NCBI GenBank assembly: GCA_037903355.1
Contig: JBAJFE010000047.1
Span: 1,302,001 to 1,366,000 of the forward strand
Length of the DNA: 64,000 nucleotides
Reading direction: 5' to 3'
Origin: Trichuris trichiura
Lineage: Eukaryota > Nematoda > Enoplea > Trichinellida > Trichuridae
Shown here: positions 1 through 13,300 of the stretch, one piece after another
How positions within the stretch are numbered: the stretch's first letter is position 1
Layout: each line of letters opens with the position of its first letter
Position numbers and translations under genes: made by a program
Notes under the pieces: model-generated
What the model saw: only the letters and a program-made list of their open reading frames with translations
Database searches by the model: none
Told to the model about the DNA's origin: nothing

Positions 1-1
1 T

Positions 2-151
2 CTGCCCACCTTTAAGCAATTTGCAGAATTGATTATTCAAGAAAAAGGTTCTACCTTTCGAGAAATAGGATCCTTTGACGATATTGTTGCATTCTTCCCC
101 AACGGCTTGCTATTGTTACAGCATAAAGCTGAAGAACAAAAAGTTGTATAA
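2..151 (+). CDS. 3' end of an unidentified protein-coding gene
   Basis: An open frame of 49 codons runs from the window edge to a TAA at 149-151. The peptide ends in a phrase around FREIGSFDDIVAFFPNG and finishes with a charged tail, EEQKVV. Its balanced composition looks coding rather than random. A CAG at 22-24 could be an intron acceptor, so the true exon may begin slightly later. I do not recognise the family and propose no function. The rest of the gene lies to the left of the window. Confidence 0.4.
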   Translation: MPTFKQFAELIIQEKGSTFREIGSFDDIVAFFPNGLLLLQHKAEEQKVV

Positions 152-3100
152 TTTGTCGTGAGCGGTTGTTAGTGAAAATCTGATCACTGTATGCACACGC
201 GTTCATTCACGTAATGCCCAACTACCGGAAACGACCTTTTCGTCCTTCGATTAGACTTCTGCTTGTTAATTATCAATGTTGGCAGTTGACAACTTTGCCG
301 AAGCAATGAACAGAAGCTGTATCAAACGAATAGAATTGAAAAAAGTAAGGAAACGTTAACGTTAACTCTTTGAGCTGCAGTAACTGCGCACAAGAGATTG
401 TTTAAGGTCATATAAAAGGTCATCTTAGTCAGATGTGCGTAAGAGAATTTCTCCTCGCTACCGCTGCCTACTTTTTCCTCAAACTGTAAGTTTTTGAGTT
501 TGCTTTGCAAGGATGATTACGAGTGCCATATCACCGTCCGAACTTGTTTTATTTGGCTGCTAAAAGCTTTAATGGCCTAACCGTCCCCATCATTCCCTTA
601 AAAGCATTGCATGGCGTTTTAGTCTGAATGGTCGGCAAGCTTAACAACGAATTCCTACCGTACATCAGCCATTTGCTGGCGCTGCAATTAGTATTAGCTT
701 TACGACAGCTTCCAGTATTGATGCGATTTTGTTGATTAAAAAAGTCGACTGAATGAAATTGTTACCACTTCATGCTTTGCAACTAGTTGTAATGCGCTTT
801 ACGCTTCCAAGAAGGTTTCCTTGCCGGACGTCTGCATCCGACTTGCTATACGCGCCTAAAATATACTCTTCAGCCAACATGTAGAGAAGAACACTGCAAA
901 GTTACAGTTTTTTCTAGAATCTGGCCTCTGTTTTTGTCGTATACTTACATTTCGCTAATAAGTACTCTTCTTTTCTCGTAAGCCACGAATGCGTGCGAAT
1001 TTCAAATTATTTTCATGCGGAATGTAATACTAATACACTAGGGCATATGACCGTGTTAAGAAGGACAGAAATTCGTTAATGCCCCTTGTTTGTAGCCTGC
1101 CCCATTCCGTCGTTCCGAAAATGCCATGCTGCGCGCCAAGTCCCTTTAGGTAATGCTGTTGTGCCGTTCGGATGAGGCGGCAGCGGCAGCTAAGCATTTC
1201 GGCACCACCACTTAAGGCTGCCAGCTCGACCGGCGAAATTGATTAGCAAAACGTACGTCGAATGGCAGCCTAATTCGTTCAACGTGTTTTTCCTGCGTTA
1301 TTGCCAACTTACGAGGTCTCTTCAAAGAGGGAAAAAAGGTAGAATTCAACTCGGTATAGCTGGCCAACTCATCATTCAAATGGCCCTTTGAATTCCCAGC
1401 GCAACTTTGCACTTCCATGAGTGATCTATTAGGAAACGCGGTATTTTGATATATTGCGTTGGCAAATGTAAGATAGCCGTTGGAAAGCTTCCGAGAAATG
1501 GCTACTTTGCGTACTTAATCCTAGTTGTTCACCGACCTCGATTAGGTCGGGTCAAAGTTGTTCGATTGAACGTCGTTTTAAAAAGTTATTGAAGTGAAAT
1601 GTATCCAAGTGCGCTCCACACCCAAAGCGCGCGCGCGATCATTCAATTCAGAGGTGGCCATCTCATTTCACCTTCAACGTCGAAAGCGTTGCTTTGCTGA
1701 TTCATTTGTCCCAATCAAAAATGGGGCGCTGCCGTCCATTGCAATCCATTTGTTGTTGTCGACGTCGTTGACGCTTTTGCTGTTCCGGCAAAAGTTCAGA
1801 TAAATCTGTGCAACTCGTCGGGACAACTGAATTGCAAATCCGTCGTTCCATTCATTTCGAACGCGACCTGGCTGCGATTTTATCAGCGAAGCCATAGGGG
1901 CGCTCTTTGTCTGCATGTCGTCCGATGCGAATGCATAGATAACATGAACGCCCAACATTGTTCAACCTGAACTTACAGGACAATTGCCAATGAAAGGTGA
2001 AAAGGTATTTTGCCGACGAATGGATGAGGATAAATTTCCCGTTCAAAATTTCCCACACAGTTATGAAGCGTACGTGTTCTTCAGGTAATGTGCCTCCTGT
2101 TGGGCGCGCTTAAGCTTACCGTCGTGAATACACGCACGGTAAGCTCGAGTCGACATTTTCATTTTGGCACTCAGTCGCTTACGTTGCCATGTCCGCAAGA
2201 ACAGTCGATGTCAATTGCTGACAAAACTAAATAGAATATGAGTTGGTTCATTTTCGTTGCGCCGCGCTCTTTGCCCAGTGGATCACCAACTTGCAGTGTA
2301 AAGTCCAGTCACCTTCGCCTGTAATCACCTTATCAATTGAGTCACTGAAATTTTCTCTTCTCAATCTTCAAAGCTCGAAAACCTAATATTTCATTCTCTG
2401 ATCCTTCATTGCTCTAAGACATGCTGTCATACGAAACGTGGCACATGCGCGTAACTTTTCCGGTTAAATGGATCATCTTGACTGATGGTAGGCATGTTGC
2501 TTGTCAGTATCACATTCCCTAAGGAGTAATGCATTTGTGTAGAGTTCAGAAGCCGTAGCTTCGCTTAGTTTATCGGCCGGGGGTAAGGAAGGTGTGTAAG
2601 CATACCTGAGGAAATTTTGAACTTGAGGCTGTTTTATATCGTTTCTAGTTGACTGACGTAATTCGCGCTTACTCCCAATAGCGGATCGTATACAAAAGGG
2701 TCAAAAACTAGATATTTCATTTTCTTTGCTTTTTTATTCCGCTAAGCCGAGCTGCCGCTGCACGTTAGCCTGCTTGCACTGCGTAGCGACTTCCGATGCA
2801 GAATAGACTTTGGCCAGCGGCTTATTCCTGTTGCAATCTTACAATTGGAAGACCTTTATTGATTAGGGGGGAAACAAACGCTCAAACTTAAACCGCCGTT
2901 ACTTTTTATTGGTAATACTTCAAACTGTACTGATTTGCCAAATATGAAACAACTGCGCAGTGTTTAGGTTGCTTCGCTTTACAATAGGCATCCGGTAGGC
3001 TGCTGGTTGGGACTTTCATTGACGGTGCGCGGTGCGATAATTCGGCGGCGCTCGTATATTGCCTTGCCGTGCGTGTCCTGATTTTCAATCTCTCAGTTTG

Positions 3101-6100
3101 CAAAATTTCGATCCAGATCGCGTACACAGCTTTTGGACATTGACGAAATGAATGGACAATACTTTTAAGTGGTCAACGAACTTTCCTTTTGCGGCGAAAA
3201 AATTGGCGCATTGCAGGTCGAACCAAGTTTTATTGCCAATGTTGCTTTCTTGAGGAAGTCCCCTTCGTGTAGATACTATCCGCTATGAAAAGTTGACTCC
3301 AAGTGATTCGGATAAGATGTAAACTACGTGCTCACGGTCTCGTTGCGTTTTGTCTAGGCAAAAATATGGAAATTATGCAGACATTGGTCTGCTTGCGTAT
3401 GCCGAACAATTGCGTCATGTAAAGAGCCGCTTCTGGTCAAACCTCATTAGCCTTTTTTTGCTTGTTCTCTGTTTTGTCGCTTCCAGCATACAAAAAAAGT
3501 TCTGCATCGGACGTAGATGCAATTTGTAAAGCGTAAGGGGAAGGCAACGCTTGTCAATGTCGATGGTGAAAAAAGCGCGGCAGTCGGGATAATCTCCATT
3601 GCGAAGCTGTTTTATGCTTTGTTGTGTCGGTGCGGGCAGCTTTCGGCAAAGGCGTACGTACGTATGTCTTTTCGCGTTTGCATGCACCTTTGTTATTTGC
3701 CATTCACCGGTGCGGTGAGGAAGCCAACAAAAAAAGCATTAAGCTTTATTGACGAGAGCAAACACGAGTTGTAGCAACAATGTTTGTTCCATATTGACGC
3801 AGCAAGAGAAGAATTGCTTCAACATTAACTTTGTCTGCGTCGATTTGTAACCAACAAATTTAAACGTCGTTCCAAAGCTGCTTCCCGTCTTCTTTGAGCG
3901 CAATATAAACGTCTTGTTCCCACCAGGTTGAAAATTTGAAATAAGCTGGCTAACGGCAGCACAAAATCGCCTGTGTCCAACCTATGCTGAGAAACAATAA
4001 ATTCGGCATACCGCCCTATTTGCTAGCACATAATTATTAATCCGGTGCAGGTATGCCCGTCTGTGCTTATGTTTTTCTGAGTACAACGACCTAGGATGGG
4101 TGATGTAATTCGAGCGCTCCTTTTCACATCGGCTTCTTTCCCTCAATACATTTGCATACGGGTTTGAGAAAGGCTCTCTGTTAAGTTTATCTCGGACATT
4201 GCAATCTGCTCTGTTTCGCATAGTAGGCTGACTTTCATATTTGTTATAGCAACTCAGCTATAGGTAATGCATAGTCTTTAAGTTGCGGAAGTTGTCTCAC
4301 CTTCTTCGTAAGGGGACACTTACGTTTGGGTAGCAACTCCGCATGATTGCAATAAATTTATGCTAAACTGACCTAAAACAAAGGCGTAAATAGCTAAGCT
4401 GACTATGTGTAGTCACAATGCGTTCCATTGCATTCATTTTTGAAAGTTTAGTTGCAGCCTTTCGAAAGCGGTGGCTGCGAAATGCGACAGAATCTAGTTT
4501 AGACGAGCACGCGATGAAGACGTTTCCGGCATTGCTCCTCTGAACGGCCGACTGGGACGGTGCGCCGTTCGAATGTAGTAGAAGTTCCAACGTGTGCTAT
4601 AGAATTGTTGTTTATGAGGGTTGTCAAAGGAAGCCGACGATATTTAATTTTCTGCCGTCAGTGTCAATTTACCTGTTTTATGGTGAAGTGATGATTGGGC
4701 GGCACTGATCAAGGCCAACAGTAATGACACGTTGACAGGGTACTTTGAGCGTCCGCTATTCTCGAATGAACGCGTCACCCTCCTGTCCGCATATCCGGCT
4801 TTGATCTTCAATGAGCCACTGGTGTGTAAGGGTCAGCTGCCCGTGCATGACCGACGTACAACAGGCGGCAGCAATTTGATCTTGCCGGCCATTTAAGCAG
4901 CATCGTTCTGTCAATGACCATCGGTCAGCCTAGTAGTCGCCGTGTAGGCACAACGTCGCTCTATTTGCCAAGCCGTCTGTGACCGAGCGGCCAGCGACTG
5001 GTCATTCATTCAACTGGTTCATTTCGGCACGCTTTATGTGTCGGTAAGGAGCCGCCAGGCGGCCGCAGCGCATTCATTGAAAAAAGCAGCCCTGTGCAGC
5101 ATCTCCATTAAGGAAAGACATTTGCCCGCGAACGCGGCAAACTTCAAACATTATCCGTCCGTCCATTCCACCGTGCACGCGGTAAGCGCATCGGCCTCAT
5201 TTCCTTCGCTCTACAGTGCAAACTTGTATGGTCAAAGAAGTATGTACTACCTCATTGACGTATAGCTAATTTGCTGCATATGTCCCCTGTGCCGCGCGCG
5301 CGCTGGTGCTTTTTTCTTTTACCTTTACTTTGGCGCCGCCGGGTTGCTTCGCGCTTTGGTTGAATGCTTCTGTTTGATCGAACCGCTTAGACAAAGGATG
5401 GCCCGCGCGTTGATTGGGCGTTCCAATTTCAGCTTGCGTACTTATCGTACCTTTCACGCTTAAACTGGATTGCCCCGTGTTTATTTTTTTAAAAATTTTC
5501 CATCATTTTCTACGTCTGGTCAAGAAAAGCAACGGCGGCGGTGGCGGCATCGGATTCGCAGCAAACCAGTTCATTTCGAATGCCGACGAGCGCTTACTAG
5601 CACGCTGGCGGAAATGACGCGACATTGGTTCCAATTTCTTGACGTTTTCGGCTTTTTGTTTACTTATGCGTACACTCACTTACTCACTCGCTCTCTGCGG
5701 CGTTTCCGCGAATGGGGAAGCTGCAGGCGCGCGCGCGCGCAAGCGTCTTTAGGCATTTCTGAGGCGGTGCTGTTTGCTCTGAAGTTTTGTGTTACGCTTC
5801 ATTGCATGGCGTGCATTGCCATTGTGCAGTGGCCATTCGGTCGTCTTGTCTTTTTTAGGCTAACAATGCCGTCAACTTGAAAGTGTCATATTCAATGCGT
5901 TCACTCGCGATGTGTGACGTTTATGATATCGGTGCACTTTCTCACGATAAAACCTGTACGCATAGATTTTTCGAAAAGATTCTAAACCGTCGCCTCCATT
6001 GGGCAGTGCAATTTCGTTTTACTCCGCCAACTTCCTTCCATTTTGCTTTCAACCGATTGTTCGGCCAGCTTGTAAACGCTGCGCCTTAATTTTCCCCTCT

Positions 6101-7124
6101 TTTCTTATGCTGAATTGATAATGTAGGCTACACAATAATGTGCGGTAGGAAAATGCGTAATCTCTTAGCGAGTTAAGCTTCACGACGTTCACAGGACATT
6201 CATGGGCTTAAACCCTCCAATGGTCCAACATGCTTAATGATATATGCTAAATATTTGGCATTTAATGCTCTGCAAATTAGATTCTTTCTTCATTCACCTT
6301 GCTGTGTAAGTTGTCCATGAAAGCCACCCTAAGGCAGTAGTACCCCTATTACTTTGGTGGGCCCATTTTAGATACGCATTCGTCGTTGAAGTCAGACGTG
6401 AATTATTAGCACTTTTCAAGTGACCGTCTGTTCCTTGTGCAAGCGTTTTCTATAGGCTACGACATTTTGACGGAAATGACGCGCGCCAAGTGGCGGCATA
6501 CAATTTTTGCGTTGCTATTAAACAAGAAACCTTACTAGTCGTTTACTTTTATCTTGCAAAGAGTTTTGCATGTAGGTGACTTTTATTAGGCTAAAAGTTG
6601 CATTCATCGTTTATGAGTCGTTCGAAACGTGTTTTTTGTTTGGCAAAGACTGCCGATCATATCCTTAAGGTCGTGTTGCTCTTTGTAATATAATTGACGA
6701 GATTACATTTTTCTTTTGTGCGCTGCTTTAAAACTGGTCTCAGTGGACGGCTGTGCCTTCTTCGTTTTCCTTTGCCAAGTGTTGCCGTTGTTCAAGCGAC
6801 TGCAGTCGGTGCGCTTTCCACCGGGGTGCATCTGAACGCCGGCCATTGGACAAGATCAAACACACTGCTAGGACATTAACCGTTCGAAGAAATTCTTGCA
6901 ACTTTTCAATGCCTCCACCACAGCGGTTAAAAATTCTTTTGTTGATAGGCGAACGTTCTTTATCTAGTTTACATGGTTCTAAGGTAGAGAGAACAACAGG
7001 TGCATTGGTCGTTTCGCTTGCGCGCCAAGGTCGTTGCCGCGTAAGGAAGCGCCTAAAAGATGTTCTACCTTAAAATTCGTACCGGTTTGCCGAAAAGCGC
7101 AGTTAACATGTCGTTGCGTTGCAG
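152..7124. other. Long stretch without a recognisable gene, upstream of nkd
   Basis: I see only short, compositionally poor open frames on both strands and no recognisable domain. There are short CpG-rich runs of alternating GC near 1632, 5285 and 5729. The right half probably contains the promoter and first exon(s) of the nkd gene, because that model has no start codon. One possible first exon near 5713 is described in the findings. Confidence 0.5.
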
Positions 7125-9825
7125 GTAGCCCGAACGGGTCGGAATAGCAGCGGCAACCTAGAAATCACCAATGACACCAATGCAACCGCGATGAAACGAC
7201 CATTTGGCATTGGTAGCGTGAAGTCCCTGAAATTTGCAGGTAACGGCAAGCTCCTACTCCACCATGCGCCAAAATGTCAACGTATCCATTGAGCGTACCA
7301 AAAAAGAGTCTCTTGTCGCGAATGCGAAGTATACTATTATCATAATGTTATGTTTAATTATTCTAATGAGAAAATTTAAATTTTTGCGATTTCACGCGGT
7401 ATGCGATTACAAGCGTTCCAAGTGATTGCAGAAAAATATAAGAACTGCATTTATCATCCTTAATTCATTACGTTCGCAGCTAACGTTTGTCTAGCTTATG
7501 GTAATTTCTCTAATAACTGGACAGAATACTTTAATGTTCGTTCCTTTCGTGGTGACGTCTTGTTAGCTCAGGTGAAGACAAAACTTTTTATTATGCAGAA
7601 ATTCACCTAGTTTTCGGAAGGCCATCTCTTTCTAACACGGTGAAGTCAAGTCGAAGTCACAGTCTTAAAGGGGAGAGTTCTGCCTTACGGACTCGATTCG
7701 CTTGACCAGGACAACGCCTTGAGAAGGAACAGCCTTTTACGTTAACCAAACGTTTTCGTCTTACATGTTATGTCAGTAAGGAAATAGGCCTTCTTAACAC
7801 GCAATTGGGAAGGAACATTCATGAGGAAGGCCTGAAGCGCAACTGTCTTTTCCGTTTGGTTTCAAGCTGCCATATTTGTCAACGCATATGCTGATTTCCT
7901 TATTAGGCGCGTTCGGAAGCTGCGATGACGACGACAAAGTTCAGCTGCTGGCGCTCATGTCCCATTCGGACAGCAGCAGCAGCGATTCCAGCTGCGACTC
8001 CATGCACAGCTTGGACGGAAACGAGTCGGCAACCGGCAGCGAAGAGGACTGTTATGAAACTATCTTCAAGGACGTTTTTCCAAACAAAACTTTCCACCAT
8101 TGTGATCACGATTGCAACACGAATACGGAGTCGCTGTACAAGCGGCAGAATAAGTGCGAATCGGTGGTTTCCAAGTTGGCCGACGAACCGGAAAAGCACG
8201 AGGAAGCTTGCGAACCAAATTCAGATACGGTTAGAATCTTTCTTGTTGTCTTTTTTTGCTTTTCTTGCTGAAATGCGCGAGCCTCTTGTTCAGACTGAAA
8301 AGCAAGCAAAGGCACCCGCAGCAGGCCAGGAGTGGGTATTTACCCTGTACGACTTCGATGGCAAAGGAAAAGTGTCCAAGGAGGTAAATATTTTTCTTAT
8401 TAATATGTATAAGTGGTTCCTTGAACGGACCCATCGGCGTCCTAACTTATGTACCAACGCGCGCAGCTTACTGTTTGTTGAAATTACCTATCGCAGTTCA
8501 TTTACCAGTGACGTCATACTATGCGCAACGAGAATATGTTTCCCGATTTCACTAGTGTTGACGAACTCCCCGTGAAGCTGTTGAACACTGAGTATTTTGC
8601 AGCATTACAGGCGGGTGGATACACGCCCACTTCAACAGGTCTAACAAAGCTTACATTTGAATTTGAGCTATTGTAGTAAAGTCTTTTTCAAGTTGAGCAG
8701 TACATGACCAATCGTAATCTTTTCGAGTGCTATTTTACGTTCGAAAAAATTATTAGTTTTATCACTAAGCGCTCGTTGCGGTTACGCGTAACAAAGTGGC
8801 GCGTTTGCTATCGGTGGGTTGGGCTTTAGAGAGATATTTTGACTTTAATATTTAAGGACATACTGAGCCTGGTGAGATCGATTTACGACGTTTTGGGCAA
8901 TGCAAAGTTGCCAATTCACAACGGTGGAAATGACAATTCTCACAAGTCAGGCCAACCAGTGGGCGCTTTCAAAATCAAGTTATCCGTGATGCCGGATCTT
9001 ATTTCGCCAACGGCCAATCAGAAGGAGATCAAACTGCCAAGGGCGCAAAGAAACTTAAAGCCGCAGAAGGTGCCGCCCGAAAGAAAGACTGACGCTGAGC
9101 AGCAGTGTGACATTTTTATTGCGCGCGATCGTTCCAAGAATGCCAAGAATTATGACGTCGTAGGTCATACGGCGTTACGAGTTTACAAACGAAGTTTCGG
9201 GAATGGCTGCGCTGGCGGCACTTCGCATACGGAGACAAAACTTTGCGCCTCGTGCAACCACAGGGATTATGTAAATTTATCTGAGCTTGAAAATTGTTGT
9301 CGCGACCGTCATTCTTGTTCGGGCAATGTTATTCACCACATACGCCATTGTGATCGCCATTGCCACTGCCCTCCGATTGTTCACTTCAGCCGCAATGCGT
9401 CGAATGCTCAATGTTACGAACGCCTGAAGCGCACTTGTGCTACAAATGAAGCAGATTATACGGCTTTGCGTGTTCCTCAAACGTCTTGCTGCAAGGAGCA
9501 AGAATGCATTTACAGTCGACTCTTGGCGCCTACTGTTGAAAAGAAGAATCAACCTCCGCTTGTTGTTCGACCATCCGTCGTGAAACAGCCGGAAAAAAAA
9601 TTACCAACAGGTGGTGGTGGTCATATGCCAAAAATGATGTTTAAAGCGGTTCAAAACCATTCCGTCAACGCTGCTTCCAAACAGGCGGGTAAGTCGGGGC
9701 GACAGGAGCACCCTTTCCAGCCGATGAAACCTAGCGAGCCTCTACGAGGTGATGCCGACGGGAGCGACTTGTTTCTTGGCTACAGGCACTATCATGAGCA
9801 TCATCATTACTACTACAACTGTTGA
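7125..9825 (+). CDS. nkd: Naked cuticle (Nkd) homologue, first exon(s) missing
   Basis: Nkd proteins are cytoplasmic antagonists of Wnt signalling that bind Dishevelled through an EF-hand region. I read exons 7125-7212 (tentative), 7907-8229, 8294-8383 and 8857-9825; all phases agree and give 490 codons including the stop. Exon 8294-8383 encodes WVFTLYDFDGKGKVSKE. It joins DILSLVRSIYDVL in the last exon, rebuilding the single Nkd EF-hand and its following helix. The calcium loop has Asp at positions 1 and 3 and Gly at 6, but Lys at 5 and Asp at 12, so it is atypical. The middle of the protein is rich in Cys and His. The C terminus ends in the family's His-rich tail (HYHEHHHYYYNC). The last exon uses an AAG acceptor (8854-8856). 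The N-terminal exon carrying the start, and the myristoylation site usual in this family, was not found. A polyadenylation signal follows at 9946. The EF-hand and tail identification is strong; the 5' end is uncertain. Confidence 0.87.
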
Positions 9826-9945
9826 CGGCTGAAGAAGAAGAAAAAGGCGTTTTTTGACTTCACCTTTGCTCTGATTCGCTGCTGTAATATAAGTTGATTC
9901 TATTAGCACAGCTAAAACGTTCGGTTCGTCCCTAGACATCTGACG

Positions 9946-9951
9946 AATAAA
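9946..9951 (+). promoter_or_regulatory. Polyadenylation signal of nkd
   Basis: A canonical AATAAA lies about 120 bases after the nkd stop codon. It faces the guanylyl cyclase polyadenylation signal about 330 bases away, so the two genes are arranged tail to tail. Confidence 0.7.
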
Positions 9952-10276
9952 CTTTCTTGAAAATTACAACTTCTTGCTTAACTGGTTGATGCTGTTTGTA
10001 CTGTTTTTAAATTTTCATTCGACTTGCTTAGATGCACTGATCAGCTACAACGATATCCTCCATACTTGAAGTACCGAAGTCTGATGGTTGGACGGATTTT
10101 ATGTTTCTTTCGAAAAGTTATTTCCCTTTTTGAAGTGTGAAACCAGCAGGCGGTAGGTAACCTTTGATTATTAGCATAACGATGACCATATTTTGCATGA
10201 TTAGGCTTAAGGCAACAGTGGAAATTAGGCGGTTCGTTTTCTGCTCTTTACATCGCAGTTGTGCCGATGAAGTGAT

Positions 10277-10282
10277 TTTATT
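10277..10282 (-). promoter_or_regulatory. Polyadenylation signal of the guanylyl cyclase gene
   Basis: Read on the minus strand this is AATAAA, about 55 bases beyond the stop codon of the cyclase gene. The spacing suits its 3' end. Confidence 0.65.
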
Positions 10283-10335
10283 AAGCTCGTCAACGCATGA
10301 CGCAAATAATGTACAACGCATTGAGACTATATTTT

Positions 10336-13300
10336 TCATCTAAGATCTCCAATTTGGTTTTCAATTTCCTCCTCGGGAAATACGTCGACCAGTCGCTTTT
10401 CGTCTATTCGACCTTGAAGGGATATAGGCCATTTAACGCTGTCAAGCCAATATGCCCTAAGGATTTTGTTATCTTCAGTAACGTAGTGGGTATGATAGGA
10501 GAAACGAAACAAATCCGTGTGGGTTTTGATCAGATCGTAAGTGCTTTGTTCAATGTGAATTCTCATTGGACGGCCTTTTCCTTCCATGGACTGGGCTACT
10601 TCAACAAGATGACCAACTAGCATAAATTGCGGTGTCTTGTCTAGCTGCCCAATCAGACCACCCATGCACGTTCCTGAGGCAATTCCCGTTCGAATTCGAA
10701 GCTTTTTCACGTGCCCTTTCAAGAAGGAAAACCGTAGGCAGCGGACCATATGCACCACTTGGAGAGCTACCATGGCCATCTCTCTGGCGTATACGCTTGG
10801 ATGCAGGCTACCGCCCAGTCCGGATGCAAGCTGAAATAGTCGGTAAGGGAACTGAAGAAAGTACAAAAAATGCAACTTAAGGTCAGAAAACCAAAGCATG
10901 AACACAACTTCCGTTCTACAAGGAGATAAAAGTTTTTTATTACATGCTCAGAAGCTGTAAGCTGGAATTCCGGAAGTTGAAAAATCATCACTGGGTTATC
11001 CGTCCTAATAACCTCACTATATTCATCATTTCGACCTTCTTGATCTGATGATACTGTTGAAGCAGTTACCCTTGCAGGCAACGGTAATAAGAAAGTAATA
11101 AAGTGCTTAGAGTAATATGAAAACGCTTGAAAATAAGTAAAAGGTTATCTGAAAAGAAAAAAACAATTTTATTGAAGAAGTTACGTAGTGGTATAAGTAT
11201 CATCTTTTTCGCAGATGGAACGACCATCATTGTTGTGCTTAGCGAAGGGATGACCAATGTATTGGAACTCTTCTTATCAGTGTAATAAACAGAGGTTACT
11301 GAAAGGCAAATAACTTTAAAGAGTGGACAGCTATTGCGTAGTTATGAAAATCTCAAATGTATGTCGAACCTTTTAGCCTACCCAACTACGTTCATATTGC
11401 TTATCTGATAACTTGATGTTCGATTGATCGGAAAGGTTGTGAAGCATTTAAATGTGGTTGCTCCTACAAAAACAGATAAGCAGGATGGTACGGATTATCG
11501 TTGTTGCGAAAGTGGCCATGACTGAGGCAGTTGGCGTTTATGCAAGGCGGGGAATTGTACTTGCTTATCAAACTGCGGAAAGGCTCCACCTAAAGAAGTT
11601 GCTATTGCGCAATATTAATAAAAGTAGCTCTGATTCATTTTCATGTTATATTTTCCTTTCGCTACTTTTGATTCTTTTTGAAACTATTAATACAGTAAAA
11701 CCTCCCCAATCCGAACGCGTCGGGGCGGGGGTAGTTCGGATGATAGAAGAATTCAGATTATGGAGGAGGCTTACAGTAAGTCACAGAAAAGCAGGTAATG
11801 CGATTTTAGATGCATTTTCCTGGCGTCTACAGCGTGATGTCAGCCTCTGCAAGCGGTGAATAGCTTAACGAGGGCAGCGAAGTCCGTCTGATTAGGGAAA
11901 ACGATTGACCAGCGAAAACGAGTTTCTAATGTGGCATGGACGCTATACCGTGAAGCGGTATGGGAAATAGTTTCCGTGAACTTATTTTTCCATATTCGTA
12001 GTTGCTGGCTAGTTCTGTTGGCTCGAAAAGAAATTGAGTTAACGGCTGATTATTGAGCGATTTCTGGGCCATGTAACCTTTGTTTCCTGGGTTGCGCGCC
12101 GGTGCCCGTCCTTCCTTCTACCTGTGCAATATAGGTCCACGAAGTCCAGATTTATTTTATGTAGTCAGTTATTAGCGTCTGCTTCAACAGGCTTTGACGT
12201 TTGCTAGCGGCTAAGTCACGAACGCTTTTTAAGCATAGAAAACGCGATCCATCGCATTCTTCCTGTTCTTCAGCCGGTCACTCCCCTCTTCAATGCTTTG
12301 ATTATCTCCGCTTTCTTCTCTCTCGTGAGCGTAATGTGCTTCCTCTTATACATTTGGACAACTGCAAAACCGTAGAACACACCAGAACACAGTGATAATG
12401 ACTCCCGTATTGTTCTCCTTATATACGGTCTGTTCTCGTATAATGCGGTGGTAGTCCTTCTTTCAGATAAGCTCTACCTTCACATAACACGATTCTATTT
12501 TTGTGCATATCCTGCAATTAGACTGACGGTTCTCCCGCGGCGTATTGATGTACATATGACAAGCTCTGTCCGATCTTAATATTGACCACTATGTTGCATA
12601 TTTCCGTTTACTTGTGGAAGCCTATGTCACGAGGTGAATTGTTGCAGCCAACCTATTGGTCCAGGTTGGCTTGCCAACGCCGTAGCTGGTCTGTGCTTAT
12701 GCTAACATATGCCGGAAGGACCGTTGGCTGGTTGTTTGCTGCCCTTATAGCCGTTTCCGCCAAATGACTGTCCATTTTTCACAAGTAACCTAATTATCTT
12801 TATTGTGTACGGTCGCTCTATTGTTCTCTTCCACGAATTCAGATTAGAGAGGGACTCCGATTAAGGAGGTTCGGATTAGGGAGGTTTCACTGTATACATC
12901 ATGTGACAATGCTAACAAGTGTAATTTGGCCTTAAGTGTATATCCTCAGTCCACTTGGTCTTCTGTACGATTTTGCATGAAATTTGAATAGTACTTATAG
13001 CCTAATTTAGCCCTGTGATGTTAGGAAATACGAAGTTTGATAGCAGCTTATCGTTAAAAGCAAAGCAGTGGACGGAGAGCTTTGTTTTCCCGTTTTGCAA
13101 TGCAGTCACGTGTTTAAATGAATTTCTTTGTCATATTGCTACGGTAAGAAAACGGCAAGACCAAAGACTTACCACATAAGCGTCTCCTATTCGAGTGACC
13201 GGATATACTTGATAATAGGAGAGGATACTGTCATATCCAGTAAATAAGATGTCAAGCATTTTGCAAATGTCTTCAGGCTCATTAACTGAACTAACGTCAG

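Noticed and set aside
5470..5880. 136-codon open frame on plus
   Set aside because: Composition is low-quality (Arg/Phe-rich), there is no domain, and it overlaps CpG-rich repeats. It is probably chance.
10920..11090. Open minus-strand stretch in the last cyclase intron (SSDQEGRNDEYSEVIRTDNP)
   Set aside because: It looks coding but the cyclase domain joins directly from 13173 to 10830 in phase, leaving no place for it, and it has no recognisable domain.
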